DNA of 64,000 nucleotides. Origin: Pyrus communis (Eukaryota; Streptophyta; Magnoliopsida; Rosales; Rosaceae). Under the pieces are notes generated by a model that had not been told where the DNA came from, did no database searches, and saw only the letters and a list, made by a program, of their open reading frames with translations. Positions 31,119 through 44,331 of this stretch are shown here, in pieces; the stretch's first letter is position 1; every line of letters starts with the position of its first letter. The position numbers were made by a program, and so were the translations under genes. The stretch is from positions 12,082,827-12,146,826 of the forward strand of contig NC_084805.1 in NCBI RefSeq assembly GCF_963583255.1, in the 5' to 3' direction.

Positions 31119-33334
31119 TGAGTAAATTGTCGATTCTCTTCTCCAAACTTTTACATAGCTTTCGATTCTCCCTCCCTCAATTTTATTGGAAAATTAAGGA
31201 CTCGAACTAATTTTTTAGCCAATTTCTCCTCTACGGTGAGTTTTTCATATATTTCATCGAAATTTCAAGTAAATTAAAAGCATGTGCACAACAAGTGACA
31301 ATTCTTTGTGGGTAAAAATGTCATTCAGCGAGCCCTTCACACGATATACCCTCTTCAATCGCATATTTGCAGAGTCCCCTCTTAGAAATCTAGGGTTTTC
31401 ATGCGATTTGCAAGGTGAGTGTTCACCGAAACTTGGGCAAAATTGACGTTGCCTTTGTCGATTTCATAGTTAGTTGATGGTGGATTCGACAAAATCAGTG
31501 CAAAAAGTTTTGAGAGTTGAAGATGCCCCTGGAGGTGCGAAACGGGGGGAATCGTCCAAAGTATTGCAAGTATATTTTATCCCTTTTGTAATTGTTTGTT
31601 TAATAGGTAGATGCCGACTTTACATGGTTTTTTTTTCTCTTCTGTAGCTTTGTACGAGATTTCTTTTTGGTTTTCAAATGGTAGTCAAATGTATATGTGG
31701 TCTTAAAGAAATTATGACTTGACGTGATTTCGCTTTTTCGTGATGATTTTTTGTGGTCTTACTTTTCAGCAATGTTCATTGTGGTTGTCTGTATTTCTCT
31801 GTTGCTGCTATCGTTTATTGTAACAGATTTGTACTGATAGCTCTTGTGCGCTTGGCGGTTGTATGTTAGCTCTTGTGGTTGTCGTTTAGAGGTTTCCTCT
31901 TATTTGTCTATTTGTGTAATTCACTTCAGATCAATTTATTGGTCACTGAAGCTATGTATCCAATGACACCCTTGTAATGGTTCGTGTTGATTAATGAAAT
32001 ACACTATTGTTTCCTGTAAAAAATAAAATAAAATAAAATTATGTCCATATCTGCGCATTGGTTCAAAGTAAATTGTTTGAGATGTATTGTAATGGGGTCT
32101 CAAGATGACTGAGGTCTCATTTTTATTTAAATTGCAATAAACTATTGTTAACATCATTGATTTACTTCAGGGTTTAGGAGGTAAGCAAGATCAAGGTGAA
32201 ACTCAATCTCAAGTTCCAATTCAAGCACAATGTCAAGGACGGCCTAAATGGGTGAGGGTACGACACTACAAGGCAACGAAGTTACAAATAAGTTCTTCTG
32301 GTAAAGATAGGTGATGAAGTGATAAGATAAGACGTCAACCACGGGATTGTGCAAGGTGAGGCTCTGCCTTTCCCCTAGAATCCACTCCAGGTCACGGAGC
32401 TCTCAACTGCGTTGTTTAGGTTCCCCATTTTTTGTTTTTTTTTCCGTCTTAGCTTTCACCTTTCCAAGTTGCTGCTTCTACATTACAACCTTAACCTTAC
32501 GCAACCATCAGAAATGAAAATGGGTTTAGGTACAAGTTCCCAGCTAAACGAGGAAGGCCATGGAAAGTGTAGTTGATCTCAACGTGTCATGTGTGTTTTG
32601 AATAGAACATTTGTGCTCTTGTTTTGATAACTAAAACCTTATTTTGCTTGTGTGTTGGTTGAGTGGAATGCCCATATTTTGTAATTGAGATTTTATAGGT
32701 TATATGCCTTATGGATGGTGAAATCTCTTTTGTTTTCCAACTTCTTAATGATCATTTTGCGGAATTGTATTGGGACTATTATGACATTATGAAAAGTTGT
32801 AATTATCATAAGCATTTTTTTAGAAGTATTATGAACATGTTTCTTATATTAATGCACTGTTTTGGAGATAATAAACACCATGAGTATATGTTCATATTAT
32901 TATTTGTTAGAGAAGAAAAAAAAGATGGTAGTAGTTCTTGCTCCAAGAAAAAGAATAATTTAGCTACATATGAAGACATAACACCATGTATCATTTTTCA
33001 TGCCATAGCATGTGTTGATTGAAAAGGAGGGAAAAATGAAATTGAGGATAGGAATTAGCAGGAAAAAATAGAGGAAAAGTTTTGTTTTTGTTTTATTTTC
33101 AGTTTTTAATTGCTTTTAAGAGTGAAATGATTTAACTATACTCACATGTCGTGCACATGCTCTCATTTAACGGAAATATGGATGTAATATATGAAAAACT
33201 AACGGTGGGGGAAATCAGCTAAAAAATTTTTTAGTTTGAGTCCTTAATTTTCCAACAGAAAAATTCAGGGAAAAAATTCAGGGAAAAATTGAAAGCTAAG
33301 TGAAGGTTTAGAGGAGAAATCGGTAGCTTACTAA
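31119..33334. mobile_element. MULE-like element with about 200 bp terminal inverted repeats
   Basis: The left arm (31119-31320) and right arm (33139-33334) are inverted copies. They share GGAAAATTAAGGACTC, GAGTTTTTCATATAT-type and CATGTGCAC(A/G)AC segments, with mismatches and short gaps. Long arms suggest a Mutator-like element. I could not see a clear 9 bp target duplication because the flanks are poly(A)-like. No transposase is visible; a possible two-exon small gene lies inside. Confidence 0.6.
31477..32314 (+). CDS. hypothetical two-exon 78-residue protein inside a MULE-like element
   Basis: Exon 1 31477-31569 (31 codons, MVDSTKSVQK...SSKVLQ) is followed by a GT donor. Exon 2 32171-32314 follows a pyrimidine stretch and AG, and encodes GLGGKQDQGETQSQ...SSGKDR then TGA. 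The reading phase matches across the junction. The protein is polar, with a Gln-rich middle and a basic end. I recognise no domain. It may be a captured host fragment, a transposon accessory frame or chance. Confidence 0.3.
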
Positions 33335-33546
33335 AAAATATTAGACTCAAGAACAGAGGGGGCGTTGGGGGTGTGAAGGTGCAATGACACAGGGCTTCGA
33401 ATTCCTTAAGAACCCCAAAATTTTGGTTGTCCTATATTATATACGAGTATAAATTTTCTAATAAAAAAATTATTAGTTGAAAAGAAAAATCATAATCATA
33501 TAGTTTTATCTGTATTACAATTAATTAAGTGGAGCTTATACTTAAT

Positions 33547-33913
33547 AGGCTTTTTAGTCAAAATGGTCATTGAGATTTGCATAACTTCTCACTTTGGTCC
33601 CTGAGATTTGAAATCAATAGAAGTAGTCCCTGAGTTTGTCAACCATCAATCATTTTGGTCATTCCATGAAAAATCTCCATTAAATAAGGCTAAAATGATA
33701 AAATACCCTCAATTTTTTTTATTCATTTGGCCCATTGTTTATTAAATTGATGGTATTTTCATCATTTTGGTCCTTATTTAATATAAATTTTCATTAAATG
33801 ACCAAAATAATTGATAGTGGACAAATTCAGGGACCACTTCTATTGATTTGAAATCTTAGGGACCAAAGTGATGAGTTTTGCAAATCTTAAGGGACATTTT
33901 GGCTAAAAAGCCT
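33547..33913. mobile_element. 367 bp foldback MITE
   Basis: Inverted arms of about 165 bases start AGGCTTTTTAG and end CTAAAAAGCCT. Both include ACTTTGGTCCCT(G/A)AGATTT and ATCAATAGAAGT(A/G)GTCCCTGA. Flanks ACTTAAT and AATTAAT form a possible 7 bp duplication with one mismatch. Confidence 0.75.
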
Positions 33914-34672
33914 AATTAATATATTAATTTTCCACTCTTTTGTAGCAATAAAAAAAACTTGTATATTACATTCTTCCACTTTTCTTTATCAATAAAAAAC
34001 TAACTTGTATGTTACTTTCTTTCACAAACACAAACGTATTTTTGCATCTCTCTTTTAGTCGTGCTCCAGTTTTCATGGATGAACCCTAATGGCAGTTGCA
34101 GATTATTAAATTAGTAAGAGTGAGATGCTGATTTCAATTGAATTTGGATATTGGTTATGGAATTCTGTATGAATGTATTGTCTAAAAAAATATTTTTAAG
34201 GAGGACCTTTTTATTAAATCGCACTTAGGCCTCCAAAATATCAGAAACGGTCCTGCTCAAGCCTGAAGTATGAGTCCTGACAGCCTCAAATCCAGACGCA
34301 CGTAAAACGTGCCAATTGTCCACCGAACTGATATGACAACAAACCAATCCCAAAACCAAAATAAGGACAAATCATTAGCCAAAGAATTAAAGAAAACCGG
34401 AAAATTTGATGTGAAAGTGATGAGTAAATTCAGGTAAAGGGAAACTATTTTGCGTGGTATATAATATAGGTGAACGAAATGGTTAATATTTGATAGACTG
34501 AAGGTACAAAATCAATAATTTGATACACTTGCTATACCATGATGGATTGGCTACACGAGAAGATATACACACTCGTGATGTTAAACAGGTAGCCATGCAA
34601 AACAAGTTCAATTGTGACCTGTTGTTGCAGTAGCCAGTATGTATTCTTCAAATCTTTGGATGTCTAATTCTA
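33914..34672. other. intergenic, downstream of the SWS1 gene
   Basis: AT-rich. The part next to 34672 is the 3' untranslated region of the minus-strand gene. No other gene or element is recognised. Confidence 0.5.
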
Positions 34673-35688
34673 TCAGAGTTTGGAAAGCAGTAAAGCCAGC
34701 TGCTCATCAGAGACCTTAACTTCAATGCATGCTCCCAATGATGCAGCAAGTCTTGCAGCTAACTGATGCTTACACTGGACAACAAGAAGCATAACAAAAA
34801 TAAGAACGCTTTCGTACTTTTTTCGTTTTTTATTTTCAGAGGAACTTTAGAATGGATGAGCGAGTTTGGATCCCCCTCCCCGTAGTTTAGATTAATTAGA
34901 ACAACGCTCGAATCGATCGAAAATTGGATGAGCAAGAGAGGAATCTCACTCACACAAAGCTGCTCTCCTCTGTTCACAATGTCATAGAAGAATGAATAAC
35001 AAGCACAATACTGCTCAGCAAAACACAAGTACTCCTCCTTCCTCTGCGATTCTCCGACGACCTAACCACACAACGTAAATTGAGAATTGGGATTTCATTT
35101 TTCACTTCACGTCAAATAAATTTACAATCATTTAGCCCGAATGAACATGATTCATATCCCAGATTTGATTTCCATGAATGACAAAGTTTCTTAATCTTTT
35201 TGGCTAAACAAGAACATAAAACAAATAATTTTCTGCCCAAATTCAAGCAATGTTCATCCAAATTACAAATTTTCAGATAAAATTTAGCCCAAATTTCAAC
35301 AAATTTTCATCCGAAATTGTGTCCAAGCTACTAAATCCAGTTGAAAACAAGTATGCAAAACAAACCCAGAATTTGATTTGATCAAAAATTTCAAACCTGA
35401 AAGATGGAACGACCACTGGGCTCACCCAAAACCCTCTTCACACCTCTCTGATCCACTATCCTTGTTGCTCTCTCCAAGTTCTTCCCAAACAAGAAATGCA
35501 GGCTGAAGCTTTCCCAGCAACCAAACACTCAATAACACAATTGGAACAATTAATTCAAACTAAATTAAAAGGAAATTTGAAATGGGATGAGTGGAGACTA
35601 ACACGGAGAGCTGATCGTCGGTGACTGAACAAGTTGACTCAATCGCCTTCCACACTGCCTCTGCAACCAAGCTACTTGAATTGCTCAT
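34673..35688 (-). CDS. SWS1: SWIM zinc-finger protein SWS1/ZSWIM7 homologue
   Basis: Four exons on the minus strand: 35688-35603, 35502-35397, 35061-34954 and 34774-34673. All introns are GT-AG and phases match, giving 133 residues. The start is the ATG at 35688 (MSNSSSLVAEAVW). Landmarks are TDDQLSVLHFLFGKNLERA, RGVKRVLGEPSGRSIFQ and a SWIM motif CxC...CxH, with CAC at residues 83-85 and CKH at 101-103, split across exons 3 and 4. SWS1 proteins form the Shu-type complex with RAD51 paralogues and promote RAD51 filament formation in homologous recombination (family knowledge); the protein is expected in the nucleus. Length fits the plant homologues. No break is seen. Confidence 0.9.
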
Positions 35689-36128
35689 CTCTCACCTTTT
35701 CACTCTCTACAAAAGAGGGGTTTGATGGTAGAGTTGCTTGAGGAAGGTCAAGAATTAGGGTTTGTAGTACCTGAATCTGACTGGGTTCCCTAGAGAACGT
35801 TTGACTAGAGCCACTGGCATTCTGTGGGGATGAAGCATCCTTCCCACACGAATGAACATTTTCCACTATTTTTTAACAAGGGCAGATTTCATTTGTAAGT
35901 TTTGTCAAGTTATTGTTGTGAAAAAACTAAAACTTGTTCCAGCCTTATCAGATTATAAATGTAATTATGTAAATCCAATTATATTTGATATATCTTTTAG
36001 ATTAGCTATTGGCTCAGTTGTTTTCTGCCAATCAAATTCTTTTAAAATAAATTAAGATATTTGAAACAACCATGAAGCATGAAAACATTCTTTATGATGC
36101 ATGAACCTCTACATTTATATTTTCTTTC

Positions 36129-36165
<37 letters not shown>

Positions 36166-36239
36166 GTATGTTCATATAATTGTCAATATATATATTCGTG
36201 TTCATGCATTACCTAATTATAAAATTGCTATTTGGAATT
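35689..36239. other. SWS1 upstream region; Copia-LTR-like scrap and TA repeat
   Basis: This holds the 5' leader and promoter of SWS1. At about 35932-36020 a stretch starting TGTTCCAG is similar to the LTR at 43986 (shared ATGTAAATCC and ATATCT..TAGA segments), possibly a truncated LTR. A (TA)n run lies at about 36128-36163. Confidence 0.4.
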
Positions 36240-36592
36240 TGTGGGTCGAAAGAAAATATAAGCAATTTTTGGTTTTTCCAAACCCTAGAATTCGAGAAAA
36301 AAAAAATCTAGGAATTTGTGCCGAAGCTGTGAGCAAAGCCGCGTTGGCACAGACGGCAGCCCCTTTTAGGCATAGTTGTACACATAACCCAAAGCCCACT
36401 TACTTGGGCTTATCTCTTTGTAGATCTCGGCCCGCATACTAGCAAGCTTTTTGCTTTGCTGGGCTTCCTCTTGACCCACCTTTAATCAGCCTCCAGCAGC
36501 TGATTGGGCTTGTCCTCCTAATTTTTCCCTTAGCCCGCATTATAGCAGGCATGTTGCTGTGGATTTGTTTTTTTCTTTTCTCTTGGCCCGTG

Positions 36593-38455
36593 TGTTGATG
36601 TATATTTCCTTCCTAATGCTAGAATATATTTAGTATAATGGCACAAGTAAGGGTGTCGAATCCACAGGGACTAATTGGACCTATGCAATCACTTGTTTTG
36701 CAAGAACTCTATGAAATGAATCAAACTAATCAAATTGAGCAGATTTGTTGTTGTTACTTAAAAGCATAAATAAAAGAAGTAAACACAACTAAATGAATCA
36801 ACAACCAATATAACGAGATAGTATCAATGGAAATGAAACTAGAGATTCGATTTCACCATTGCTTAATTAAATCCATGTTTGTCAAGTTAGTTTATACTCA
36901 TTCATCTACCTATTTCTTGAGTTTGTTTCACTTGGATATGATCAACCATATGATGTGTGGATTTGATCAAATGTCTCTAATCATGAACCTAATTGTGATG
37001 TGCAACTTTGGTTCATAATCAAGATTATGTAATGTACAAGAAACTTTCATAAAACCAAAGGGAGTAATTCGGCAGGATGTGTGCTAAACACTCCCTTCAT
37101 TCATTCACATATCTACCAAGATTAAGCATGATGTGTGCTTTAATCTTGGCTACACAACTTAGTGATTAATTCAAATGATGATCAAACATTAAAATCAATA
37201 CATTAAGTCACCATTAAAACAGAAAATGAAACAAGAAATAGATGGACAAACTGAGCATTCTAACTTAATTACATGGCAAACTTTGCAAGGTTACATCGAA
37301 TCCCTAGAGGAAGATTAGTTACAATTCATGTCTACAAAAGATTTGACATAAAAGTATAAAACATGAATGAACATAGAATTGATAAGAATGAACCCTTGAA
37401 GCAAAACTGATGTTGAAGTCCTTGAAGAGTTCCTTGGTGTTGCTTCTCCAAATGTGGTGCGGATGAAATAGATTGGTTTGGTTTGGATGGTTTCTGCCCT
37501 TAGGACAGAAATGGAGAGAAAATGGAGTGAAATGGGAGAGGTTTTTGCGTGTGGAATGGATTGGAATGGAGAGGGAGAATGAGAGTGAATGGTGGACAGA
37601 AATTAGAGCAAGAATGGTGTGTGTGTTCCAATCTGATCCGAGTGAGCACTCTCTCCCCCTTGGTGAATTTCTGAATGAGTCTAATGATGGGGAGACAATC
37701 AGATTGGATCTTAGCTTTGTTTAACTCAGATGGCAGAGCTTAAGTGATGGAAATGATTGTGTTTCTGAGATGGAAGACTCACGGCATGGACAATGTCCAA
37801 GGAAATGTTAATGTATTCAAAGAAGCACATGCTCTTGCTGCCACAAGTGAGTGGAACCTGCAAAGGTCAATTAGAGCACCAGAAAATGTTTATACAACTC
37901 TGAAAATGGGAAGAACACACGGCATGGACAAAGGGATGGGTTGGAATCACATGGAATGATGGGATGAAATGGATTTCTGAAATGATGGCTGCAAGGAGTG
38001 GACATGATCTGTAGATATGTGGTTTGTTTAATCCAAATGCATGTGGATTTCTGAAATGTGGAATGGAGAAAGGTGATAGAATGCACGGGCAGATTCTGAA
38101 TCATGCATGTGAATGCATGTTTTGGTATTAGAGTTGCATAATTTGACTTGGGATCACATGGAAACGCACGATTAGGTTGTGATCATGCATGTGAATGCAT
38201 GTTTTGGTGTTGAAACCACATAATCTGATTTCAATGCTTGCTTTGTTTAGAATCACTCAATATGGTCGAATTGCACCATTTAACACTTCACATCATTTCT
38301 GGAATGTTTTTACTTCATTTGCTTTCCCTTTGATCTTAGTACACACTTGGCTGCACACTAACACAAAACAATGTAAAACGCAACTAGTTTAATCCAAAAC
38401 ATCACAAAGACGCCAAATAAGGGAGATATAGATGCATGCAAAATATGACTTATCA
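36593..38455. mobile_element. solo LTR, 1.86 kb, with 5 bp target duplication
   Basis: It starts TGTTGATG and ends TTATCA, and is flanked by CCGTG on both sides (36588-36592 and 38456-38460). There is no coding content or second LTR. An AAGGGTGTCGAATCCACAGG segment near 36650 is of a kind often met in plant retrotransposon LTRs. A CATGCATGTGAATGCATGTT block occurs twice, near 38103 and 38185. Recombination between two LTRs of a former full element is the simple explanation. Confidence 0.75.
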
Positions 38456-40659
38456 CCGTGACTGCGGCAAGCCTGCAAGCTTGTTTTTGCATGTTTTAGG
38501 TAGCCTCACACAAGGCCAACCCACAGCCTGTAGGTGTTAGGCTTTGCAGATTTGACAGCAACCAGCAATCCAATGCTGGGCTGCCTCTTTTCTTAGCCCA
38601 AAGCCAATTTTGGATTGTTTTTTTTCAATCGCACCCATATTTTTTTGGTGCCCAATTTCACGGCCTTAACCAATTTTTAGGGCTTTCCTTTTGCATGGCC
38701 TGCAACCATCTAGTCCAAAATATGACCTAAAATTTTGTAATATTTTGCTTCTATGATCGACCCCGAATGGTCTCGATCTATTGAATTAATTAAAAGTGAC
38801 TAGCAGTTCATTAAGCTGACAAGACATCCAAAATTATTGGCCTTAAGCCCATTTTTTGACATCAACGATTCAATATTTTATATTTTTGCTTTGAACTGTT
38901 GACTCCCTTTCGTAGTCCCAACGCACTCACACTGGAGTTCCTGAAGCAACCTAAATCCACTACACTTAGTTGTATATTGTATTTTGTGTTCTTACAGGTA
39001 CCTCTTTTTATGAACTGGAAGTTCATAACTAAACTCGAACGTATAGTTTCGAATTTAGTGCCCTTGAAATCCGAAGGTTTCATAAAACAACACACCTATG
39101 AAAATATGACGTTTTTCATGTAAACCATGTCTTAGAACCCAAATATTCTAACTTTGATGCTTATGGATGTTCATTCCCATAACACCAATCATAATCTTGT
39201 TCCCTCAATTCAATGGATTGTCGAACCGTGACAAGTTCGATTTCACTGATTTGGATGTTTCTAACAGAAACCACTTTATGTGGGTACAAGACGTGAATCT
39301 CCACTTGACTATCAAGAAGTTGAGAAACCATTGAAGCCAATAATGGCATGGAAGAGCTAAATACGCATCTGCCATGATCTTCATCCAAAGACTTATGCTC
39401 GAAGCATAACAAATGGAATTACCTCCCTAACGAGGATTCCATGGCTCTTTGGCTCGATCCTATGGACCGTCTAATGAAAGATATTGCCTGAAGCACACCG
39501 TGATTACGTCCATGAATAAGTACCATTTTGAAGTTTATAAATTTGATCAAATTTTGACTGGAGAATACCTTTCTCGTCCTTCCTTGTTTCTAACTAGCTT
39601 TTGAAGTAGCAGTGTAAAGAGTGGAAGTTTACCAAATTCTCAGATTTGATTACTACCACACATGTGACAGAACGTCATATACTCAACTTTGACTTGAGTC
39701 TACCAAATGGTGGTACCCAGTTTCAGCTGGGGCCCACCGAAATGTATACTCTGCTTTGGCAGAGGCATACCGAACAGGTATCTCCAGCTTTGGCTGGAAC
39801 CTTTCGAACCCAAGTCTGAGTCTGTCCCCTCTCACAATCCAATTTCGAGCTTGTTTTTACAACATATGGCAGAATCAAGGCTTGTCAAGGTTTGGCATCA
39901 CGCCCAAAGCGTGATCCTCGACATCTAAGATCTAAAACTTCAAGAATACTGGATAGTGTTCCCGAACCTCAACCCTACAAAATCTACTTCCGTTTTTTAT
40001 GGAATAGATCATTAGTTATGCACCTGTTCGTGCCCCTACCAATGTCGTTGAGGAGCACCATTCTCGTAGTCATTATGTGAGACTAATTTTGCTCTGCTAA
40101 ACATTGTTGGAAGAGCCAAATTTTGGCATGAATGGCCTTGTTGGCCAAATTTCTATGTTCTTCAATTCGCGTTTGGTGTTTGTTTTCATTATGGATAATC
40201 TTATCGATGTTGTCCTCGAATATGAGTTAATTAAATCATATTTCTAATACATGTGACCTAATTAAACATGTGATAAAGTACAAATGTGGGAAAGTTAGCT
40301 GTCTGAATGAATGCAATACTACGCACATTAACTTTATACCTAAATTGCATCTCTAGCAACAACTTCAGTTTTATCCAACCTAATTAATAGCATTGGAACA
40401 CTCCTTATTGTACGAATAGTACTAAATTACCATTTAAGAAATCTTATATTCTCCTCGTTCAGGAAGAACATCGTTGAGACTTAAGGATATTCGAGAGAAT
40501 AATGATCATGAATGAAACCACTGAAGAAAATTAAGTGGAATATCTTTGCACCACCTCCAAAATACAAGCCCGAAGCTATATTTTGGGACCAATGTGCTGC
40601 CTCCCAACTAGGATACGCCACATGTGGCCACCTTAGAATTGAGTGGTTCAAGCAGTTTA

Positions 40660-43540
40660 TTTGGCTTGGCACGATTGCTTAGGACACTTAGGTTGAACAA
40701 TGATGACATGCCGCATCTCTTTACCCAAAGTAAGGATAATGTGCCTACAAGCACACTTTGCCAAGCCCGCTCGTTTGGGAATTTTATTTCTATAACATCC
40801 CTAGCAAAGATACGAAATGACTCTCCTTTCACAGTGGATTCAAGGGAATATATGTGGACTAATCCAACCAAAATGCGGATCATATAAATATTTATGGTTT
40901 TGGTTGTTGTATCGACAAAATGGTCACATGTTTGTCCACACACATTACTGCTAAACTTCTTGGCCGTTTTTAAGGGATCACCACCTTAATTATCCCATAA
41001 AGTCTCGAAGATTGGATAATGCTGCAGTATATCGAAGATGATTAGATAAGTATTGCATTTCTTTTGGGTTTATAATTGGACATCAAATTCCCATGTTCAT
41101 CCCAAAATAGCCTCGCAAAATGATCAGAAAGCGCAATTTAATTGATCACCTGGACCTTGGTGAACGCACTAAGTTGTTGGTTTTTGCCTAGGGTTATGCA
41201 GTCTTGTACACCGCTATGTTGGTTTGCCTTGAGGCTCATTGCCACCCAACCTATTTTTCGACATTACAGTTAGTTATTAGGTACAAACCTGACGCTTCAT
41301 ACTTACACGTTTTGGGTGTGCATTCCATGTGCTAAGTTGCACCACCGCAACGTACCAATATGGGTCCTCAAAGAGTGATGTGAATATTTGTCGATTATGA
41401 TTCTCCTTCGCACTAGCTCTTTAGAGCCCTTGCAATCGATCTCTTTACCGCTCATTTTGTAGATTAACACTTCAGTTAGACAGTCTTCATGCCGTTAGGG
41501 GGAGATAAGAATTTCAAGGTTTCTGTAGAACGATGCGAATTTGCGTGGACATTGCCCACTATGTCTCATCTTAATCCCTGTACCGCACAAGTGTGATAAG
41601 CAACTGCGTGTATTCTAGCTTTCATAATGTTGCTCTAGACGCATTCCTCTGATCTAGCTAAAGTGATGAGATCATATACTAGCTACAAATATGCCTGCAA
41701 GGATAGACGTACTTAACGAACATCGAGTCAACATCCCCGAAGGGTGTGCCACCCCTATTGGACAGTTTGGCCACCCCTATTGGAGGTCTGGTACATTGGC
41801 GGATAACCAATTAATCTGTCTCGGCCTGAAGCAAGACAGATCACTTGGTTCATTGGATTCACTTCCCTAAAAGAGGAAGATCACGACGCAAAATGAATCT
41901 ATACTCGATCACTTTCTCAATCATTTCCATCTCATAAGATTAATCCGGATTACTCTCGAGACTTGAAGTTCTCGATCCAATATACTAGTTTAGATGAGAT
42001 AATGGAATTGGAATAAGATTATCATTGATGATGTTTTCACTTATATGGTAGCTACCAACATAAATGAAAAGCGACATATTGAACCAGATTCTGTTGATTA
42101 GTGTAACGTAGAATTGATTAGACAACCGAAATTACTATCTAGGTTAATTCCTTACCATAGTGTGTCTGGACCTATCGTTCCTACACTACCCAAGGTAACC
42201 CTATTGTGTTATTGGTGGGAAAGGAAGCATAATGAGATGAGTGAAATAATGTGATATGATGTATGGATTACGACGCAAGGTTTCTCTCAAACGCCCTGTG
42301 ATTAATTGCAGCATTATGAAATATGGTTAGTGTTTCCCCATAGGGATATTGATACGGAAATTTGCATATAAATTCCCGACGAATAACATGGATTGGTTCA
42401 AATAGTTCCAGACCACATAACACCCTCTCAACTTGTTTGAGGCGTTCACTTATGGATTGAAGCAATCCTGTAAATGTGCTATACTAGTCTGAATGATTAT
42501 TTGTTCAGTAAGGGATATGAATAAATTATTCCCTTGTGTATTAATCTATGAAATCTTATTTTGAATTGCTAAAGTTACAACTTATGTCCTTGACACGAAT
42601 CTCACTAAGACTGTAGAAGAGCTTGAGAAAACTGCCTCACACATGAAGACCGAAGTTGAGATGAATGATCTTAGGAAAACTTATTTATACCTTGACCCGA
42701 AGGTCAAGCGTTGTTATGACAGTACTTTGGTCTACCAGTTGAACTACACCCCGAATGTGTTACCGTTGAGTATACATATGATCTTCTATACACTACATGC
42801 AAATGAGAACCTTGACAAGGTTGTGGAATCCGAAGTTCAATATTTCAGTTCAACTTTGCGTTTTGTTGTACTTAGCTCATTGCGTTAGACGAGACATCTC
42901 CATCGTTGTTGATATATTGGTAAAGATGCAGCACTGCGCCTATGCACAACCACTGAGTTGGTATTAAAGATGTTTTTCCATTACCTTGAAGGTACTAGGA
43001 CTTGGGCTAATCCCAACGCATGTTGAGCAGATTTGACCCCTTACATCCTAGGAATAATGCTTTCCTTGTTGTTATGCTAACACTGGTTACTTATCGAACC
43101 TGCACAAGGCACATCTTTAAATGGTTATGTCTTTATTGTTAAGGATATAACAATATCTTGGAGGTCAACAATATGACCTTAGTTGCAAAATCTTCAAACC
43201 GTTCCAAGACTCACTTCACTATGCCATATGTGAGACATGGTTGAGAGTTCTTGTTGAGCATATTCGAAGTAACTACTGTTTTCATCCATCATTGAGTCCC
43301 GATGACGATCCATGAAAACTATGCCGCATGTATCGACCCGACCAAGGCATGATATATCAACGAAGTCAACGCCAAGACATATTGTGACTACATCATATCA
43401 GTAAAGCATTAGGAAAATGAAGTCATGCAAGCCGATCCTAGACAACCTTGCCGACCTTTTCACGACATCACTATCGAAGTCAACCTTCTAGAAGCTTGTC
43501 CGAGGAATTGGTATGCCTGGCTATTCATATGCAATGCTTG
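40660..43540 (+). pseudogene. Copia pol remnant (integrase, RT, RNase H)
   Basis: Recognisable pieces in order: WHDCLGHLG at about 40668 (GAG-pre-integrase); an integrase segment around 40840-40900; a VFGCAFH-type segment near 41310; TQGFSQ near 42275 (start of RT); an EMNDLRKTYLYL segment near 42655 (late RT); a GIKDVF segment near 42965; and DNLADLF at about 43440 (RNase H end). Stops and frame changes are everywhere. It is non-functional and old. Confidence 0.75.
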
Positions 43541-43888
43541 TATTTCTCATTTGGAAGTTTTTTCAAGCTCAGGGGGTATCCAGAAGTATACTCACTTGAC
43601 CTTAATGTACTATTTTTCCTTACGATTAGGAGCATTTTTTCCACTGGGTTTCTACTACCTAACTAGGTTTTGACGAGGCACCTATCCTGAGCTAGTCATA
43701 CCCTTGTGAGCTCTTCTACTTGCATCCAAAAGACGTATAGTTTTGATATAATGCAATTTCTCACTTTTCTCCTTAATCTGTGAGTTTTTATCCCACCTTG
43801 GGTTTTAACCTAGCGAGGTTTTGTGAGTTTTACCTTTTATGCATTCTTCCGTTTATCTGAGACTCACATTCATTCATTGTGCTGACGA

Positions 43889-43932
43889 CTTCATCAACTG
43901 TACTTACTACTTCATCAACTGTACTTACTACA
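43889..43932. repeat. 22 bp direct duplication
   Basis: TTCATCAACTGTACTTACTA occurs twice in tandem in the 3' part of the old Copia element. Confidence 0.8.
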
Positions 43933-43985
43933 TCACTAAAGACTTGATGCGCCATTTACTTAAGTATTTACACGCTCAAGGGGAG

Positions 43986-44215
43986 TGTTGCAGTCCTATT
44001 AGTTTATGAATGTGATCATGTAAATCCTATCATATATGGGATATCTCTTAGACTAGATATTATCCTATTAGAGTTGTAATCCTATTGGGGTAAGAAATTT
44101 ACCTTCCCTCCTACTATAAATAAAAGCACAATGTGGTGGCATAACATACACCTCACAAATATACATCTCTCTTTGTGCCACCGACCCCCTTTCTCTGTCC
44201 TTTATATTGTTTGGA
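43986..44215 (+). repeat. 3' LTR of the ancient Copia element
   Basis: It begins TGTTGCAG directly after a CAAGGGGAG purine tract and holds a TATAAATA box at about 44115. Its right end is not clear. It resembles the LTR start at 8140. Confidence 0.65.
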
Positions 44216-44331
44216 CAAAAGTATATTTAAAAAAAAAAAAAATTTGGGAAAACTTTTTTATTTTATAATAAAAGAAGAAAAAAAATTATTTAAAATAATT
44301 TCTATGGAGAAATAAAAGGCTAAATTGTAGT

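Larger units (their letters stand above)
36240..44215 (+). mobile_element. ancient Ty1/Copia element, heavily decayed
   Basis: Pieces of a Copia polyprotein appear in order across all frames from about 39,400 to 43,540, followed by a purine tract and an LTR at 43986. An 1.86 kb solo LTR is inserted at 36593-38455 in what seems to be its leader, where Pro/Gly-coding CCCGCA and GGGCTT motifs are frequent. The left border is uncertain: similarity to an LTR is seen only as a scrap at about 35932. It is related to the fragment at 5005-5729/8083-8345. Confidence 0.6.

Noticed and set aside
37473..37959. Open frames inside the solo LTR at 36593-38455
   Set aside because: They are Trp/Glu-rich by composition, have no domain, and lie within a sequence defined by LTR ends and a target duplication.
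13879..43540. Endogenous pararetrovirus
   Set aside because: Integrase precedes reverse transcriptase, LTRs and target duplications are present, and no movement or coat protein is seen. These are Copia retrotransposons.
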